From: Sindora glabra
Taxonomy: Eukaryota > Streptophyta > Magnoliopsida > Fabales > Fabaceae
DNA: 64,000 bases
Direction: 5' to 3'
Assembly: GCA_020226215.1 (NCBI GenBank)
Contig: CM035230.1
Span: 6,781,501 to 6,845,500 of the forward strand
A program made the translations under genes and the position numbers. Shown piece by piece: positions 37,849 to 49,790 of this stretch. Positions within the stretch are counted from its first letter, which is position 1; the number at the start of each line of letters is the position of its first letter. The notes under the pieces are model-generated. The model made no database searches and was not told the origin of the DNA. It saw nothing but the letters and a program-made list of their open reading frames with translations.

Positions 37849-40800
37849 TAATATGATTTCCAAGAGTGAAAAAGAGCAACAATACATATCATAAGGTTTA
37901 ATAACAAGATCTAAAGCTAAAAGGATCAAATAAGCCTCTTAAAGGTTAATAGAAAGAGCTTGAATGTAATGTCCTGAATTTTTAATTCTATCATTTGAAT
38001 CTCTGAATTCTGAGGCTGTAGAAACGAAGAGCACGTTTGAATTAGCTTGGTGGGTGAATCTTAAGTTGAAAGGAATTAAGTGTAAGTGTAATCGAAATTT
38101 TGAAGGAAAAAGGATAGTAGGAAAAGAATTAATTTCCCTAAACACTATAGATGATCAAAGGAGGTTAGAAAATCCTAAAAAGGGGAGTTGTCTAAGTCTA
38201 ACAGTATAAGGAATTTTAAACAGATAGAAACCCTATGGACTAAATTACAAAAGTGCAAAATCGGGTGTGGTTAAAGTGTGAATAATCAAGAATTTGGGAT
38301 TTAATATGAATAACTAAGAATTTGGGGTGTAATATGTAATTTTATTTAGTGTGACCAATAGACACATGACAAGTGTCATTATTAAAAAAAATAGCAAGAA
38401 TAGCCTTACTAATTGGTGAAAAAGGACCAAAAGACCCTTGAAAATTTTAAAAATGACCAAAATACCCTTGAAGCTTCATGAAAGCTCTTTCTTCTTCTCC
38501 ATTTCATCTTGAAGCCGTAGAACACCTCCATGAAAGCACCAAAAACGTGCAAGAGAGAGAAGGAAGAGAGAGAAAATTTCTTTTGGCTTTTTCACCCAAA
38601 AATAGTGAGAATTAGGCTTAGGTGTAGAAGAGAAAGTTGCTCCTCTCATCAAGCTCTATCTATTGGTGTGTTTAGATAGAAGAAACCCCAAGTTTGATCA
38701 AGTTTGGTGAGCTCTAAGTGAGGATTTTCAAGTTGCACCAAGAGGTAAAAATGTTCTCCTCTAAAAGCTCTTTAATGTACTCTTTTTAGTTTCTTGAAAT
38801 TTTGATGTTGGTGTGGTCAAAGGTGGTTGACCATGGAGTTTTGGATGATTTGAACATGTCTAATGGTGTTTTGGATGTTGTTATGTTGATCTATGGCTTT
38901 GGTTTGGTGTAAAAACAACAAGAAACCATGATGTACACACTAGGGTTTTAGAGGCATAATGGTGCATGTATGGATTTGGCATGATTTATTTGGAATTTGG
39001 CTAAATTGATGAAATTAGAATGATTCTTATGAATTATGAAGCCTATGGAAGATGAAATTTTGAATTATGAAAGTGTGTGTGAAACTTCCCTTTTGAGAAG
39101 CCAAAACCGTGAATATGAAAAAGAAGGAGGGAAGGAGATTTAGCCATTTAAATTGTGTTTTTGGAAGATTGGAATAATGTATTGCAATGAAATTTAGGAG
39201 ATGTTGGAATGTACATTAAAATTTAGGTCACTTCCTTCATGGTTTAGTGTATGTGGAGGAAGTGAAGAATACATGAAGTTTAAGAAAAATGATGATGTTC
39301 TAATAAGAATTATGATGTGTATTTATGTGGACTAAGAAGTGACAAGTTAGGAAGGCAAGGGGACTTGTAAAGAAGTTTTTAAGTGAGGGCAAAGGAAATA
39401 TCACTATTGGAAGCTTTTAAAAGGTAGCTAGCTTTATCCTTAAGCTATGTTTTTCATTTATGTGTTTTCTGTATTTTATGCCATTGTATGGATTGTGTAT
39501 AAAATTGCTGTGCGCGGTACCTATGGCCCAAGTTCCCCAGGAAGATAGTGAAATGCTGTATGTGAGGCCTTTGGCCCGAGTACCCTGGGAAGACAGTGAA
39601 ATTGCTGTATATGAGGCCTAGGTACGACTATCTGTGATGGCCATCTTGATATCTTTATGAGTCCTTGAATGGGCTTGATGATTGCTATGTGTGATGCACA
39701 TTTCTTACAATGGTATGGAATGAGATGATAAATGATTAATTGATTTTGAAATGTACGTTTTATTTGCTTAAGGATCTGGAATGGCTTGATATATTTTTAT
39801 GATAATAGCTAGCTACTGGGAAACTTTATTTCTTATGTTTCTGTATTGTTACTAACCATTCCAGGTGATGTTTCTAAAGGCTCTCTTGACAAAGGAGAAT
39901 AATATTTTGAAGTTGTATTAAAAATGTCTATATAGTTTGTGATGTTAGTATGTGATGGATATATGTTTTGTAAGTTAAACTTTTTGTATAACTATATGAC
40001 CCTTGCCTATATTATATGAAACGTATGAATTTGATGTATTGTGAGTTGGTTTGAAGTAGAAGGTAACTTAGTATGCAATATGTGTGAAATTGGAAATGAC
40101 CATAGTAAATGACTAAATGAACAGTAAATTCGTAGGCAGTAAGAGGAGTATGTTTGCAGGGACTTTTGGTTAAGTTTTGATGCTCTAAAAATTATTCTAA
40201 AATTCAGGAGTGAACTTCATTTATTTATCATCCTCTGTGCCAAAATTCAGCTTAAAATAATCTCTTCTACTATGTGAATTTATTACATGTTTTAGTCTCC
40301 CCTGTTACCGTCATAGTGCAGAGCACTAATTGTATCTCAGAGATCAGAAGGAGTAAATGGATGATTTTTTATCTGAAAATTTTATGGAAAGTATATAACA
40401 TGTTAATAAAGTCCCATACCAAATTTTAGATTATTCGGAGTTGATTTACCTCATGAAATAAGGGTTTACTTTTACAGTTGTGAATTCTGGACAGCACTGG
40501 GACAGAAATACTTTGCTGTGAGTTTTGAAAAGCCTAATGATGTCTAAATAGTGTCAAATTTTTACAGGATGTAGTTAACACGTGAAAGGTTCATATAATT
40601 TAATTTCATGATTTTTGGAGTTCCTAAAAGTATTTTTTCATATTTTTGAAGTTGGTCCAGTAATTCTGGAAATGAGTAGAAAATTTCTAAAACTCAGAAT
40701 CTGTAATATTTTGTTTTACAGAATTATAATTTGACCACAGAAAGACCTAATTGTGTAACAATTACCTATTTAATGAGGATTAAGGTGTTAATAAGTAAGG

Positions 40801-41480
40801 GAGTTACATTATATACATGAAGAGGCAAGATTGGAAAAGCTTCGCTTATATACATTTCGGGCTTGGCAAACTACACATGGGTAATTGAATATTATAGTTA
40901 ATATCAAGCTTAGAGTTCATTTTTGCTTGCTCATAGTGGAACAATATATTCAATTATTGAGCTTGAGGTTCATCTCTATCTCTTGATATTTGAATAGCAT
41001 ATTCAAATATAGGCAATCTAACTTGTTTTCTTAATTTTAAGTCTTTTTAGGCTTTTCATTTGTTAATGTAATTTTTGCTCATTATTTTTGTCACTATACT
41101 TTGAACAATATTAATAGTTTAATTCACTTCCAAGGTTAAACCAAATTAAATCTATAACCCTAATTATTTTTAATTGACTTTTAACTTTCTAGCCTATTTG
41201 AGGAGGGTTATTCCTCATGGTCATAACTTTTGATAAATTGAAATTTGAAACTCTTTGTAAGCTTTCCCTCATAGTTTTTACAAGAACATTTAGCTTATTA
41301 AGGTGGATTCAATCTTTATGTAACTGATCTCACTTCTCAAAGGATTGATATCATTTATAGGGTGATTCTTCATTATTAATTACTTCTTTTCTTCTCTAAT
41401 TTGAAGCATTATGTGAATATCCTTCCATTTTTAGTTGATTTGCTAAATTTTAGGATATTCCATCAGCAGAATTCATATCA
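37849..41480 (+). repeat. E3 5' LTR, split by solo LTR 2
   Basis: The parts 37849-37964 and 40809-41480 together align with the 820-bp 3' LTR. The start TAATATGATTTC corresponds to TGATATGATTTC in the 3' LTR (the terminal TG has become TA), and both end ATCA. The two LTRs are visibly diverged by substitutions and small indels along their length, which indicates an old insertion. The first 110 bp correspond to the stretch that encodes the end of the pol frame in the 3' LTR. Confidence 0.88.
37965..40808 (+). mobile_element. Solo LTR 2 (same family as solo LTR 1)
   Basis: It starts TGTAATGTCC and ends GGGAGTTACA, and is collinear with solo LTR 1. The flanking pentamers TTGAA (37960-37964) and TTATA (40809-40813) match at three of five positions. 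Removing the LTR and one pentamer makes the E3 5' LTR collinear with the E3 3' LTR at 49800-49825, so the borders are well supported despite the eroded duplication. It includes about 690 bp (40090-40775) that solo LTR 1 lacks. Confidence 0.85.
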
Positions 41481-41482
41481 TT

Positions 41483-41496
41483 TGGTATTCAAAGTA
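41483..41496 (+). promoter_or_regulatory. E3 primer-binding site (tRNA-iMet type, degenerate)
   Basis: Two bases after the 5' LTR end, TGGTATTCAAAGT resembles the TGGTATCAGAGC that plant Ty3 and Ty1 elements use to pair with the 3' end of initiator methionine tRNA. The position immediately behind the LTR is the main support. The match has one extra T and two substitutions. Confidence 0.65.
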
Positions 41497-41960
41497 AAGT
41501 TTTTCCTAATTTTTAGGTTGTGTTCTTCATTTCTTTACTATTTTGCTTAATTTTCTTTTGCTATTTTATTATGATTTTATTCTTATGCTATTGTTTTTGT
41601 TCTTTTTATCAGTCTTATGTTTAATTTCATGTTCAGTTCATTATTGTTCATCACTTCTTGTGACTCTATTTTAGTATTTACATAATTTTTTATGCTATCC
41701 AAATTTAATCCTATTTTATTAGTGTGATTTTGTGTTCTAGTTTGTTTTTGTGTTTAATTCCTAAATCCATTGTCAGATCTTGCATTCTATGCTTTAATTA
41801 TGTACAAATTCATGTTTTTATGCAATATCTAACTATCATAGTTGAATATATCAAGGAAGAAAGTATTTAAATTACTAATAGTCAAATATTGTAGTCAACT
41901 CTTCAAAGGCAGAGGCTACCAAACTACCAATAGTCGAATATCTACCTTCTAACTTAGGAA

Positions 41961-43550
41961 TGGATATGTAAGATTTTTTTTATGTTATTATCTCTTATTT
42001 TATGACTCTTAGTGTTTTATATATGCTTAATTTTATGGAGTTTTATGTAATTGGTGGTTAGTTTTATAATATTTTGAAATTGTTCAGTTAATGCTAGATT
42101 TTTACACTATTTCAAATTTTTTACTATATCTTAAGTTCTAGATATCAGATTAGGGTAACCTTTATATCTTTGGAAAGTTTAAAGGAAGTTATACAACTTT
42201 CATGTTTAGGTTAAGGCCTGTTTTGACATCTGTAGGATATAATTTAGTTGAAAAGTTGAAGCTTTGTTTCTATCTAAGCTAAACTAATTTCAATTTTTTA
42301 GTCATATTTAGAGCTCTAGAGGTCCAATCAAAGTAAAATTAGTGCCTAAAGTTTCCTAAAACATAGGCTTATAACTTTCATGTTTGAAGCATAGCAAAAC
42401 TACATAATTTTACTAGTCTTTCATTTACTAAAAGTCAGACCTATAAGATTTTACTACTATAACTCTTATAATTTATTATTTTGTAAATTAGTTTTTGAGC
42501 TTCTAAAATTAGTAAGGTCTTATTCATTGTAACCTTTGGAGGCATATGTTCTAGTCCATTAAGTTTTAGAGGATAGGAAAATTAGATATAGGGTTTTGTG
42601 CCTGCAAAAGCAAAAATACTTCTACACAATTTTGTGCAAGCATTAAATAACTTTTCTCTCTTTTTTAAGGTTCTTCTTTTTCAACCATGAAATGCTAAAT
42701 TTCTAATTGATTCAAGGAATTTGAAGCTCATTTTTATTTGGGTTATGAGATCCTTAACTATAATGTTGACTCTTTCTAATTAATTTTCCTCTTTCCCTCA
42801 TTCTTTATATTAATCACTTGAAATTGCATGAATAGGATGTTGATTTGGTATAATTTGTATTCAATCTTATGACTTCTAATTTTTAGTTATTTTTATGTTA
42901 AATTTTGGCTGGTTAATCATTATTTTTCATTTAGGAATAAGGGGTTAAGAAATTAAATTAGAGGTTTTTGGTTTATTCTTTCAATTCGACTAAATTTTAT
43001 TTTGAATTTTATTTTCAAATCAATTTTGATCTAGCTTTATGGATTATAATAGCTACTTAATTCGACTAAACTTAATTAATCAAATTCTAGATAGTTATCT
43101 AACATATAATTCATAATTTATTGCTTGAGTTCTAGATAATTCAAGATTGAAAAATTAATTAAAATTGTCAAATACATTGATTTATGATTAATCTTTACAA
43201 GAGCTCTTAAATCCATGAATCAATTATCTTGCTATATTAATTTTCTATCTTTCTACGTTGGTTTTGCATTTAGTTTCTATTAGCTTTGCTTAATTTTGAC
43301 ACAAACCCTTTAATTGCATTTTGTTTCTATCAATTGCATCATGTCTTATTTGCATTCAATTAGTTTTATTTTACTTCTTGCATACCATACTGCATATTTA
43401 CATTTTGTTTACATTCTATTTATTGGTAAATCATAATGAAAGGAAAATATCAAGTGGATCATCAAAGGGTTCAAGTTAGTTATTACTCTATATTGCAAAA
43501 TTTTTATTAACTAGTAATATCTAATTTTAATTGTATTGCAACTCATGCAT
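41961..43550 (+). repeat. R-family LTR-like repeat, copy 3, in the E3 leader
   Basis: It starts TGGATATGTAAGA and is collinear with copy 1 (8361-9990). It is also collinear, in reverse, with copies 0 and 2. It lies between the E3 primer-binding site and gag. Either it is an insertion into the E3 leader, or R is itself part of the leader of this element family and the 7-11 kb copies are relics of related elements. I favour an insertion because three copies share the same TG start with different upstream sequence. Confidence 0.55.
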
Positions 43551-44118
43551 GAGGATATTTAGTTACCCTAATCAAATAATGCAAGGTAAAGGCTACACTA
43601 AGTTATAATAATTATAAAATATATTCAAAAATCTCTTATTTCATCAAGATAGTTGATTATAATATCTCCATACCCATATTTCCAATTACACAAAGGTGTT
43701 TTATAATTATTTAGGTTTTCAGTAAAAAAAATAAAAAATAAAATAAAAGAAAGTGAATCAAATACAAAAAAAAACAAAAGCAAAGAAACAAAATGTGAAA
43801 AATAAAAACTGAATGGAAAAAAAGAAGAAAAAGTAAAGTGCAAAGAAGAAAGAACAAAAAAAGAGTTGTTTAAAGAAAAGTTGATTATTCCTTGCATATT
43901 CTATCTTTGAACTTCTCATTTTTTAATTAACTATTTCATTCCTTTTTTTCATTTAATTAAAGCTTTCATTCTTAGTCTTTAATTCTTAGTTTTGCTTTCT
44001 TAATACTAATTGTGCCTTTGAGTCTTAGTTGTTCTTTTCTTACATCCTATAGTGTCTTTTATTGTTCCATTATGTTATTTAAACCTTAATTAATGACATT
44101 GATTGCTACAATTATTAA

Positions 44119-45047
44119 GGGGCCGTTTGGTTCAAACTAGGGAAAGAGAATGGAATCAAGAAAGAGAATTAAGGGGAAATGAAAGGAATGGCTCCTAATT
44201 ACTCAATCTATTTGATTCAAATAGGAAAGGGAATCAAATATTTTTAATTTATTTTATTAATAATTATTACACTAAAAAATAATTTATTTATAATTATTAT
44301 TAAAATAATTATTCTAATTATATTCTTATTATTTTTATTTTATTTACTAATATTATAATTTTTATAATTATTTAATATTAATTATTAATATCTTATTAAT
44401 ATTATTTTTATTATTATCCATATTATTTTAATTATTATTAATATCTTAATAATAATTAATATTATTATGATAATATTAATAATATTAATTATTATTTATA
44501 ATATTTATTATTATATTAATATTATTAATTATTAATAAATTAAAAATAATAATTATTAAAAATATTATAATATTATTAATATATAATAATTATTATCTAT
44601 TTATTATTTAAATATTATTTAATTATATTATAATTATTATTAAAATAAAATTATTATTTATTTAATTATTAATATTTTATTAATATTATTATTTCTAATA
44701 TTTATTATTATTTTATTAATATTATTAATTATTAATAACTTTAAAATATTATAATATTCAAAATAATAATTATTAATAATATTCTAATATTATTAATATT
44801 ATTAATATAATTAAATAATATTATAATATTTATTATTTATTTAATATTTAAAAATATTATTTATTTATTAAATAAATATTGCTAATATTATTAACGTATA
44901 ATTATTATTTAATTATTATTTTTTATTAATATTATTATCTTTTTATATTATTAAATATTTTATTATATTTATTATATTAATTATTATGTTGAAGATAAGG
45001 AAAAGGAATGGGATTCCCTAAGGATTGTGGGGGAATCACCATTTCCT
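44119..45047. mobile_element. Tourist-like MITE, copy 2, truncated at the right
   Basis: It begins GGGGCCGTTTGGTTCAAAC after a TAA (44116-44118). It is the reverse complement of copy 1 through the G-rich and C-rich end blocks and the TAA/TTA-rich core. The homology stops near 45047, at the block equivalent to about 7300 of copy 1, so roughly 140 bp including one terminal repeat and the second TAA are missing. It lies between R copy 3 and gag in E3. Confidence 0.8.
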
Positions 45048-45499
45048 TGTTGATTGAGTCACATTAGTTCCTAAAAAATCATAAGAAAGAAAGATAAGAA
45101 GGGAAAAAGGCATGAATGTGTGATACCATTTAAAGGAAATTAGAGTGCAAATACAAATATGAGTGACTCTAACTTAAGTGAGAAATGTACTCTTGTGAAG
45201 TCCTTTTCTTTATCTAACTTTTTCTTACAAGTTCATCTTCAAAGGATGTCAAGAGGTAGTATCAATAATGATATTTGGTCCACTTTAAGGGTTATACAAT
45301 GATAGCTTGAAGGATGAATGTAAGGCTTGGAAGAGTTAAGGGTGAAATAAAGGAAATTACAGAAAGAGGATGAAATGATATAAATCATAAAGACGGAGGA
45401 GATGATGATGATGGTAGGAGTGAGAGATCAAGTGAACTTAACAAAAATGAAAGAAGAGATGATAAAAGGAGAGATGAGAAAAGAAATGATAGGAGAAGA

Positions 45500-46420
45500 T
45501 ATGATAGGCAAAGAAAGGAAAAAGTTTATAGTAATCTTGATAACATTAAAATAAAGATTCTTTTATTTCAAGGAAAGAATGATCCAGATGCTTAATTGGA
45601 ATGGGAAAAAAGGATAGAGTTAGTATTTGATTATTATAGTTATTCAAAAGAGAAGAAGGTGAAACTTTCCATCATTGAATTCTCCAAATATGTCATTGCT
45701 TAGTAAGATCAATTTATGTCCAAAAAGAGCATGAAATATCATAATTTAAGGTGATTTGAAGTTTGTTATGAGGAAGAGATTTATTCCTAACCATTATCAT
45801 AGACATTTATTCCTAACCACTATCATAGAGATTTATGCCAAAAAATTATAGAATCTTACTCAAGACTCCAAATTGTTGAAGATTACCATAAAAAGATGGA
45901 ACTCACTATATCTAGAGCCAATATGAAGGAAGATTAAGAAGTTACAATGGCTAGATTTTTCTATGGATTGAATAGAGATATTACTAATGTGGTAGAGCTA
46001 CAACATTGTGAAGACGTGAAAGAAATGATTCACATGACTATAAAAATGGAGAGATAACTTAAAAGAAAGAGTTCTCATAAATATAACTCCCACTCAAGTT
46101 CCATAATAAAGCCTTCGGAAAAAAAAAGAATGAAAAAAAATAGGGCTGGGGGAGCAAGCACAAAATAGGATTCTTTTCTAAATAAAAAAGAGAAAACCCT
46201 AAGGGTAATAATAAAGTTAAAAAGCCTCAAAAACATTCAAACATCAAATATTTTATATGCCTAGGACATAAACACATTACTAAAAAGTTTCTAAATAAAA
46301 AAGTCATAGTGTTAAAGGATGGACATATTTAGTTTATAAGTGAAGTCGAAAACAAAGAATCTATAACATCTTTAGAAAAGAAAAGTAAAGAAACTAAAGC
46401 CTTTTTGATGGAGAAGCTTT
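45500..46420 (+). pseudogene. E3 gag remnant
   Basis: The capsid part is clear in broken frames: L-L-F-Q-G-K-N-D-P-D-A, then L-E-W-E-K-R-I-E-L-V-F-D (about 45565-45635), K-K-V-K-L-S-I-I-E-F (about 45655-45690), and later T-M-A-R-F-F-Y-G-L-N-R-D-I-T-N-V-V-E-L-Q-H (about 45945-46010). The zinc knuckle near 46246-46290 reads Y-F-I-C...H...F where the family has C-x2-C-x4-H-x4-C, so two of four ligands are lost. A 26-bp direct duplication at 45779-45832 disrupts the frame in the middle. A basic, Arg/Asp-rich N-terminal stretch precedes the capsid. Confidence 0.8.
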
Positions 46421-46429
46421 GATAATTAG

Positions 46430-46860
46430 AATATCATTAAATGTGCAAGTTAATGAAGAAAGTGAAAAGCAAAAGAGAATATCTTCCACACTAGCCGCAA
46501 TATCAAGAATAAAATATTTAATGTTATCATTGTTAGTGATAGTTATATTAATGTGGCTAGTACCATTTTGGTAAAGAAACTAAATTTTCCTACTTTGCAA
46601 CACCTACCCCATACAAGTTGCAATGGTTGAAAAAGAATAAAGATATAAAGATGACAAAGTAAGAGTTAGTATCTTTCTCCATCAAGAAGTACTAAGATGA
46701 GATACTTTGTGATATTGTTCCTAGATATGCTTACCATCTTTTGCTTGGAAAGGCTTGGCAATATGATAGGAAGGTTACATATGATGGTATCCTCAATAAG
46801 TATCAATTTAAAAAGGATGGGAGAAAGGTGACTCGTAGACCTTTAACCCCATAATAAGCC
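46430..46860 (+). pseudogene. E3 protease remnant
   Basis: A segment around 46530-46580 reads D-S-Y-I-N-V-A-S-T-I-L-V-K-K-L. It corresponds to the protease active-site loop and the following helix, but the catalytic D-[GS]-G is disrupted. Downstream, frames near 46735-46855 preserve the glycine/tryptophan block that closes this protease type (L-L-G-K-A-W-Q-Y-D...T-Y-D-G). Several stops are present. Confidence 0.65.
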
Positions 46861-47139
46861 TATGAGGATTAAATAAGAATGCAGTAGAAAAGAAAAGGAA
46901 AAAAAGAGTATGAAAAAGAATGAAAATAATAAAAAGAAAAAGAATGTAAGTAAAAAGAAAGATGATAAAAATGAGAAATATGAGAGTTCAAAATAAAGAA
47001 GAGGAAAATTAAATATTTTTACAAAAATAAGTAATGTGAAGAGTGCTCATTATGAATCTAAGTTAGTGTTCATACTCCTTTGCAAAAAGGCCAATGTAAA
47101 CAATAACTAAGAAAGCCTTGTTTTGCCAAGAGTAATAAA

Positions 47140-47900
47140 ATCTATTTTACAAGAATCTAGAGAGGTGTTTCCAAATGATGCTCCAAAAGAATTGCCACCA
47201 AAAAAGGAATTAACTATCAAATTAACTTCGTTCTGAGAGCTTCTATTCCAAATTATCTCATGTACAAGACTAATATAAAGGAAGCCAAGGAAATATAAAG
47301 ACAAGTGGAAGACCTCATATCTAAAGGCTATATAAGAGAAAGCATGAACCTATGTATGTTGCTAATTTTGTTGATGTTAAAGAAGGATAAGTCATGAAAA
47401 ATGTGTGTTAATTACTAACTAATTAACAAAATCATTGAAAAGTATAGACATCCCATTTCTGGACTTGATGACGTGCTTATAAGTTACAAAGGTCTTGTGT
47501 CTTTTCAAAAATTATTTTAAAATAAAGGTATTATTAAATTAGAATGAGAGAAGGTGATAAATACAAAATAGCTTTTAAAATAAAGCATGGATTATATAAT
47601 TTGCTAGTTGTGCTTTTTGGTTTGTCTAATGCACTTAATACCTTTAGAAAATTGATGAACCATATTTTATGCCCTTTCATTGGAAAGTTTATTATGGTCC
47701 ATTTTGATGATATTCTTATATATAGTAAAAATGTTGATGAACATATTGTGTATTTAAAATATGTTTTAAAAGTTTTAAGAAAATAGAAATTGAATGCCAA
47801 CATGGAAAAATGTTCCTTTTGCTTGCATAAAACTATATTTTAAAGCTATGTTATGAGTAGCATAGGAAATGAAATTAATAAAGAAAAAGTTAAAGCGATT
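47140..47900 (+). pseudogene. E3 reverse transcriptase remnant
   Basis: Frames at 47150-47240 give the E-V-F-P-N-D-A-P-K-E-L-P-P block at the RT entrance. The uninterrupted frame at 47544-47786 gives the palm: A-F-K-I-K-H-G-L-Y, F-G-L-S-N-A, and an intact F-D-D-I-L-I-Y-S catalytic box (47703-47726). Between these the R-[AE]-[IL]-N-type region is broken by stops (47300-47470). This RT palm is better preserved than that of E1. Confidence 0.88.
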
Positions 47901-47999
47901 AAGGAGTGACATATCCCTAAGAAGAGCTTTCATGGGTTAAAAAATACTAACTACACCCTAGAATGAACTAGTGAAAAAAATATGAAATTTCATTGGGGA

Positions 48000-48425
48000 G
48001 AAAAGCAAGAGAAAGCTTTTTATTTGTTAAAAATTAGGTTAAGTTCAACCTTTCTGCCTACTCTTCCTGATTTTTACTAAAACTATTCAAATTGAGAGTA
48101 ATGTCTCAGGTTTAGGTATTGAAATTATTTTGATATAAGAGAATTGACCAATTCCATATTTTAGTGAAAAGCTAACTGAAGCAACTCTTAATTACCCCAC
48201 TTATGATAAAAAACTTTATGCTTTCATTTGGCTTTGGAAACATGGCAACAATACCTATGGCTAAAGAAGTTTGTCATCCATATCGACCATGAATCATTAA
48301 AGCATTTGAAAAGTCAAAGAAAATTAAATAGGAGGCATGCAAGATGGATGAAATTTATTGAAACATTTCTATATGTGACCTAATACAAGCAAGGTAAATA
48401 TAATGTAGTTTTCAATGCATTATCT
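48000..48425 (+). pseudogene. E3 RNase H remnant
   Basis: It reads I-E-S-N-V-S-G-L-G-I-E-I where the family has a D-A-S-G catalytic block, so the first catalytic Asp is lost. It continues with P-Y-F-S-E-K-L-T-E-A, N-Y-P-T-Y-D-K-K-L-Y-A (about 48150-48215), a frameshift, and then a D-H-E-S-L-K-H-L-like block (about 48285-48310). The order is diagnostic of Ty3/gypsy RNase H. Confidence 0.8.
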
Positions 48426-49790
48426 TGATAGTATTTTCTTATTCTACTTTGCAATCTAGATTGTTAAGTTTTGAGCATATTAAGAATTTGTATAGATGTG
48501 ACCATGATTTTTCCACTATTTTTAAAGCTTGTGAAAAGATGACCTTTAATAAATTTTATAGGCATGAAAGGTTTTTGTTTAAAGAAAATAAATTAAATAT
48601 GCTTAAAAGATCTTTCAAGAATTTGCTTATGAAAGAAGCCTACGAAGAAGGCATAATTGGGCATTTTAGCATAAAGAAAACTTCAAACATTTTGTGTGAA
48701 AAATTCTTTTAGCCTAGCATGAAGCATGGTGTAGAAAAATATCATGCTAATTGTAATACTTACAAAGAGGCTAAATCTAAAGTTTTGCTACATAAACTTT
48801 ACACTATACTTAATGAACTCGAGACTAACATTTCTATAGATTTTATGCTTACTAAGAACCAAGAATGGAAAGAATTCTATATTTGTTATTATTAAAAAGT
48901 TTTCAAAGATAGCTTATTTTATTCTATGTCATAAGACAGATGATACAATAAACATAGCTAATATTTTCTTCAAGGAAATTATCAAGTTGCATAAAGTGCC
49001 AAAAAGCATTGTGTTTAATAGAAACACTAAGTTCTTGAGCTAGTTTTGTAAGGTTTTGTGGGCTAAGTCAGGGATTAAATTGTAATTTTTCAACTACTTG
49101 CCATCTTCAAAAGGATGGATAAATTGAGGTAGTGAATAGAACTTTAGGTATTTTATTGCTATCAATCATTCAAAAAAATTTGAAGAATTAGGAAGCATGC
49201 TTATCTAATGTTGAATTTGCTTATAATAAAAGTGTTCATTCTATTACTAATTTTTTCCATTTGAAGTTATTTATAGCTTTAATCTTTAACTTCTTTAGAT
49301 TTATTGACATTGCCTATCGATAGGCATTCTAGTTTAGATAGGAAAAGGAAAGCAAATATGGTGCAAAAGTTGCATGAGCAAGTGAGGAGGAACATTGGGA
49401 AAAAAAATCAAGCAGTATGTCTAAAAGCCAATAAGTATGAAAGAAGATTATGTTTAAGCTAGTGATTAGGTGTGGATTCACATAAGGAAAGAAAGATTTT
49501 AAGCTTAAAAGAATAACAAGTTGCAACCTAGAAGAAATGGTCCTTTTCAAATGCTTGAGAAGATTAATGATAATGCTTGCAAATTAGACTTACTAGGTAA
49601 GTATAGTATTAGCACTACTTTTAATGTTATTGGTCTTTCTTCTTCTAATGTAGGTTTTGAAGATTTGAAGATGAATTATTTCAAAGAAAGGGGAAGTGAT
49701 ATGATTTCTAAAAGTGAAAAAGAGCAACAACACATACCACAAGGTTTAATAACAAGAACTAAAGCTAAAAGGATAAAAAAATCCTCTTAA
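48426..49790 (+). pseudogene. E3 integrase and pol C-terminus
   Basis: The open stretch 48425-48712 encodes the N-terminal integrase region (F-Y-R-H-E-R-F-L-F-K-E-N-K-L, then G-H-F-S-I-K-K-T). It stops before the C-x2-C half of the zinc finger, which reads C-N-T-Y with the second Cys lost. The catalytic core (48830-49260) is recognisable only in broken frames. A good block, P-I-D-R-H-S-S-L-D-R-K-R-K-A-N-M-V, lies near 49310-49360. The last 89-codon stretch (49521-49790) encodes the C-terminal G-P-F-Q-M-L-E-K-I-N-D-N-A and runs across the polypurine tract into the 3' LTR, ending there. Confidence 0.85.
49683..49696 (+). promoter_or_regulatory. E3 polypurine tract
   Basis: AAAGAAAGGGGAAG lies directly before the 3' LTR start TGATATG at 49697. 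It is all purine and in the correct place to prime plus-strand synthesis. The tract is also translated, since the pol frame reads through it. Confidence 0.85.

Noticed and set aside
33006..40808. Solo LTR 1 and solo LTR 2 as the two LTRs of one element
   Set aside because: LTR 1 has its own perfect TSD (GAGAC), and the DNA between them is E1 pol, hAT-like sequence and the start of E3. Each is an independent solo LTR.
43625..43897. 90-codon minus-strand open frame rich in Phe and Ser
   Set aside because: It is the antisense of an A/G-rich low-complexity tract in the E3 leader.
47544..47786. RT frame as an endogenous pararetrovirus
   Set aside because: It is followed by RNase H and integrase and enclosed by LTRs with a target duplication, so it is a Ty3/gypsy retrotransposon.
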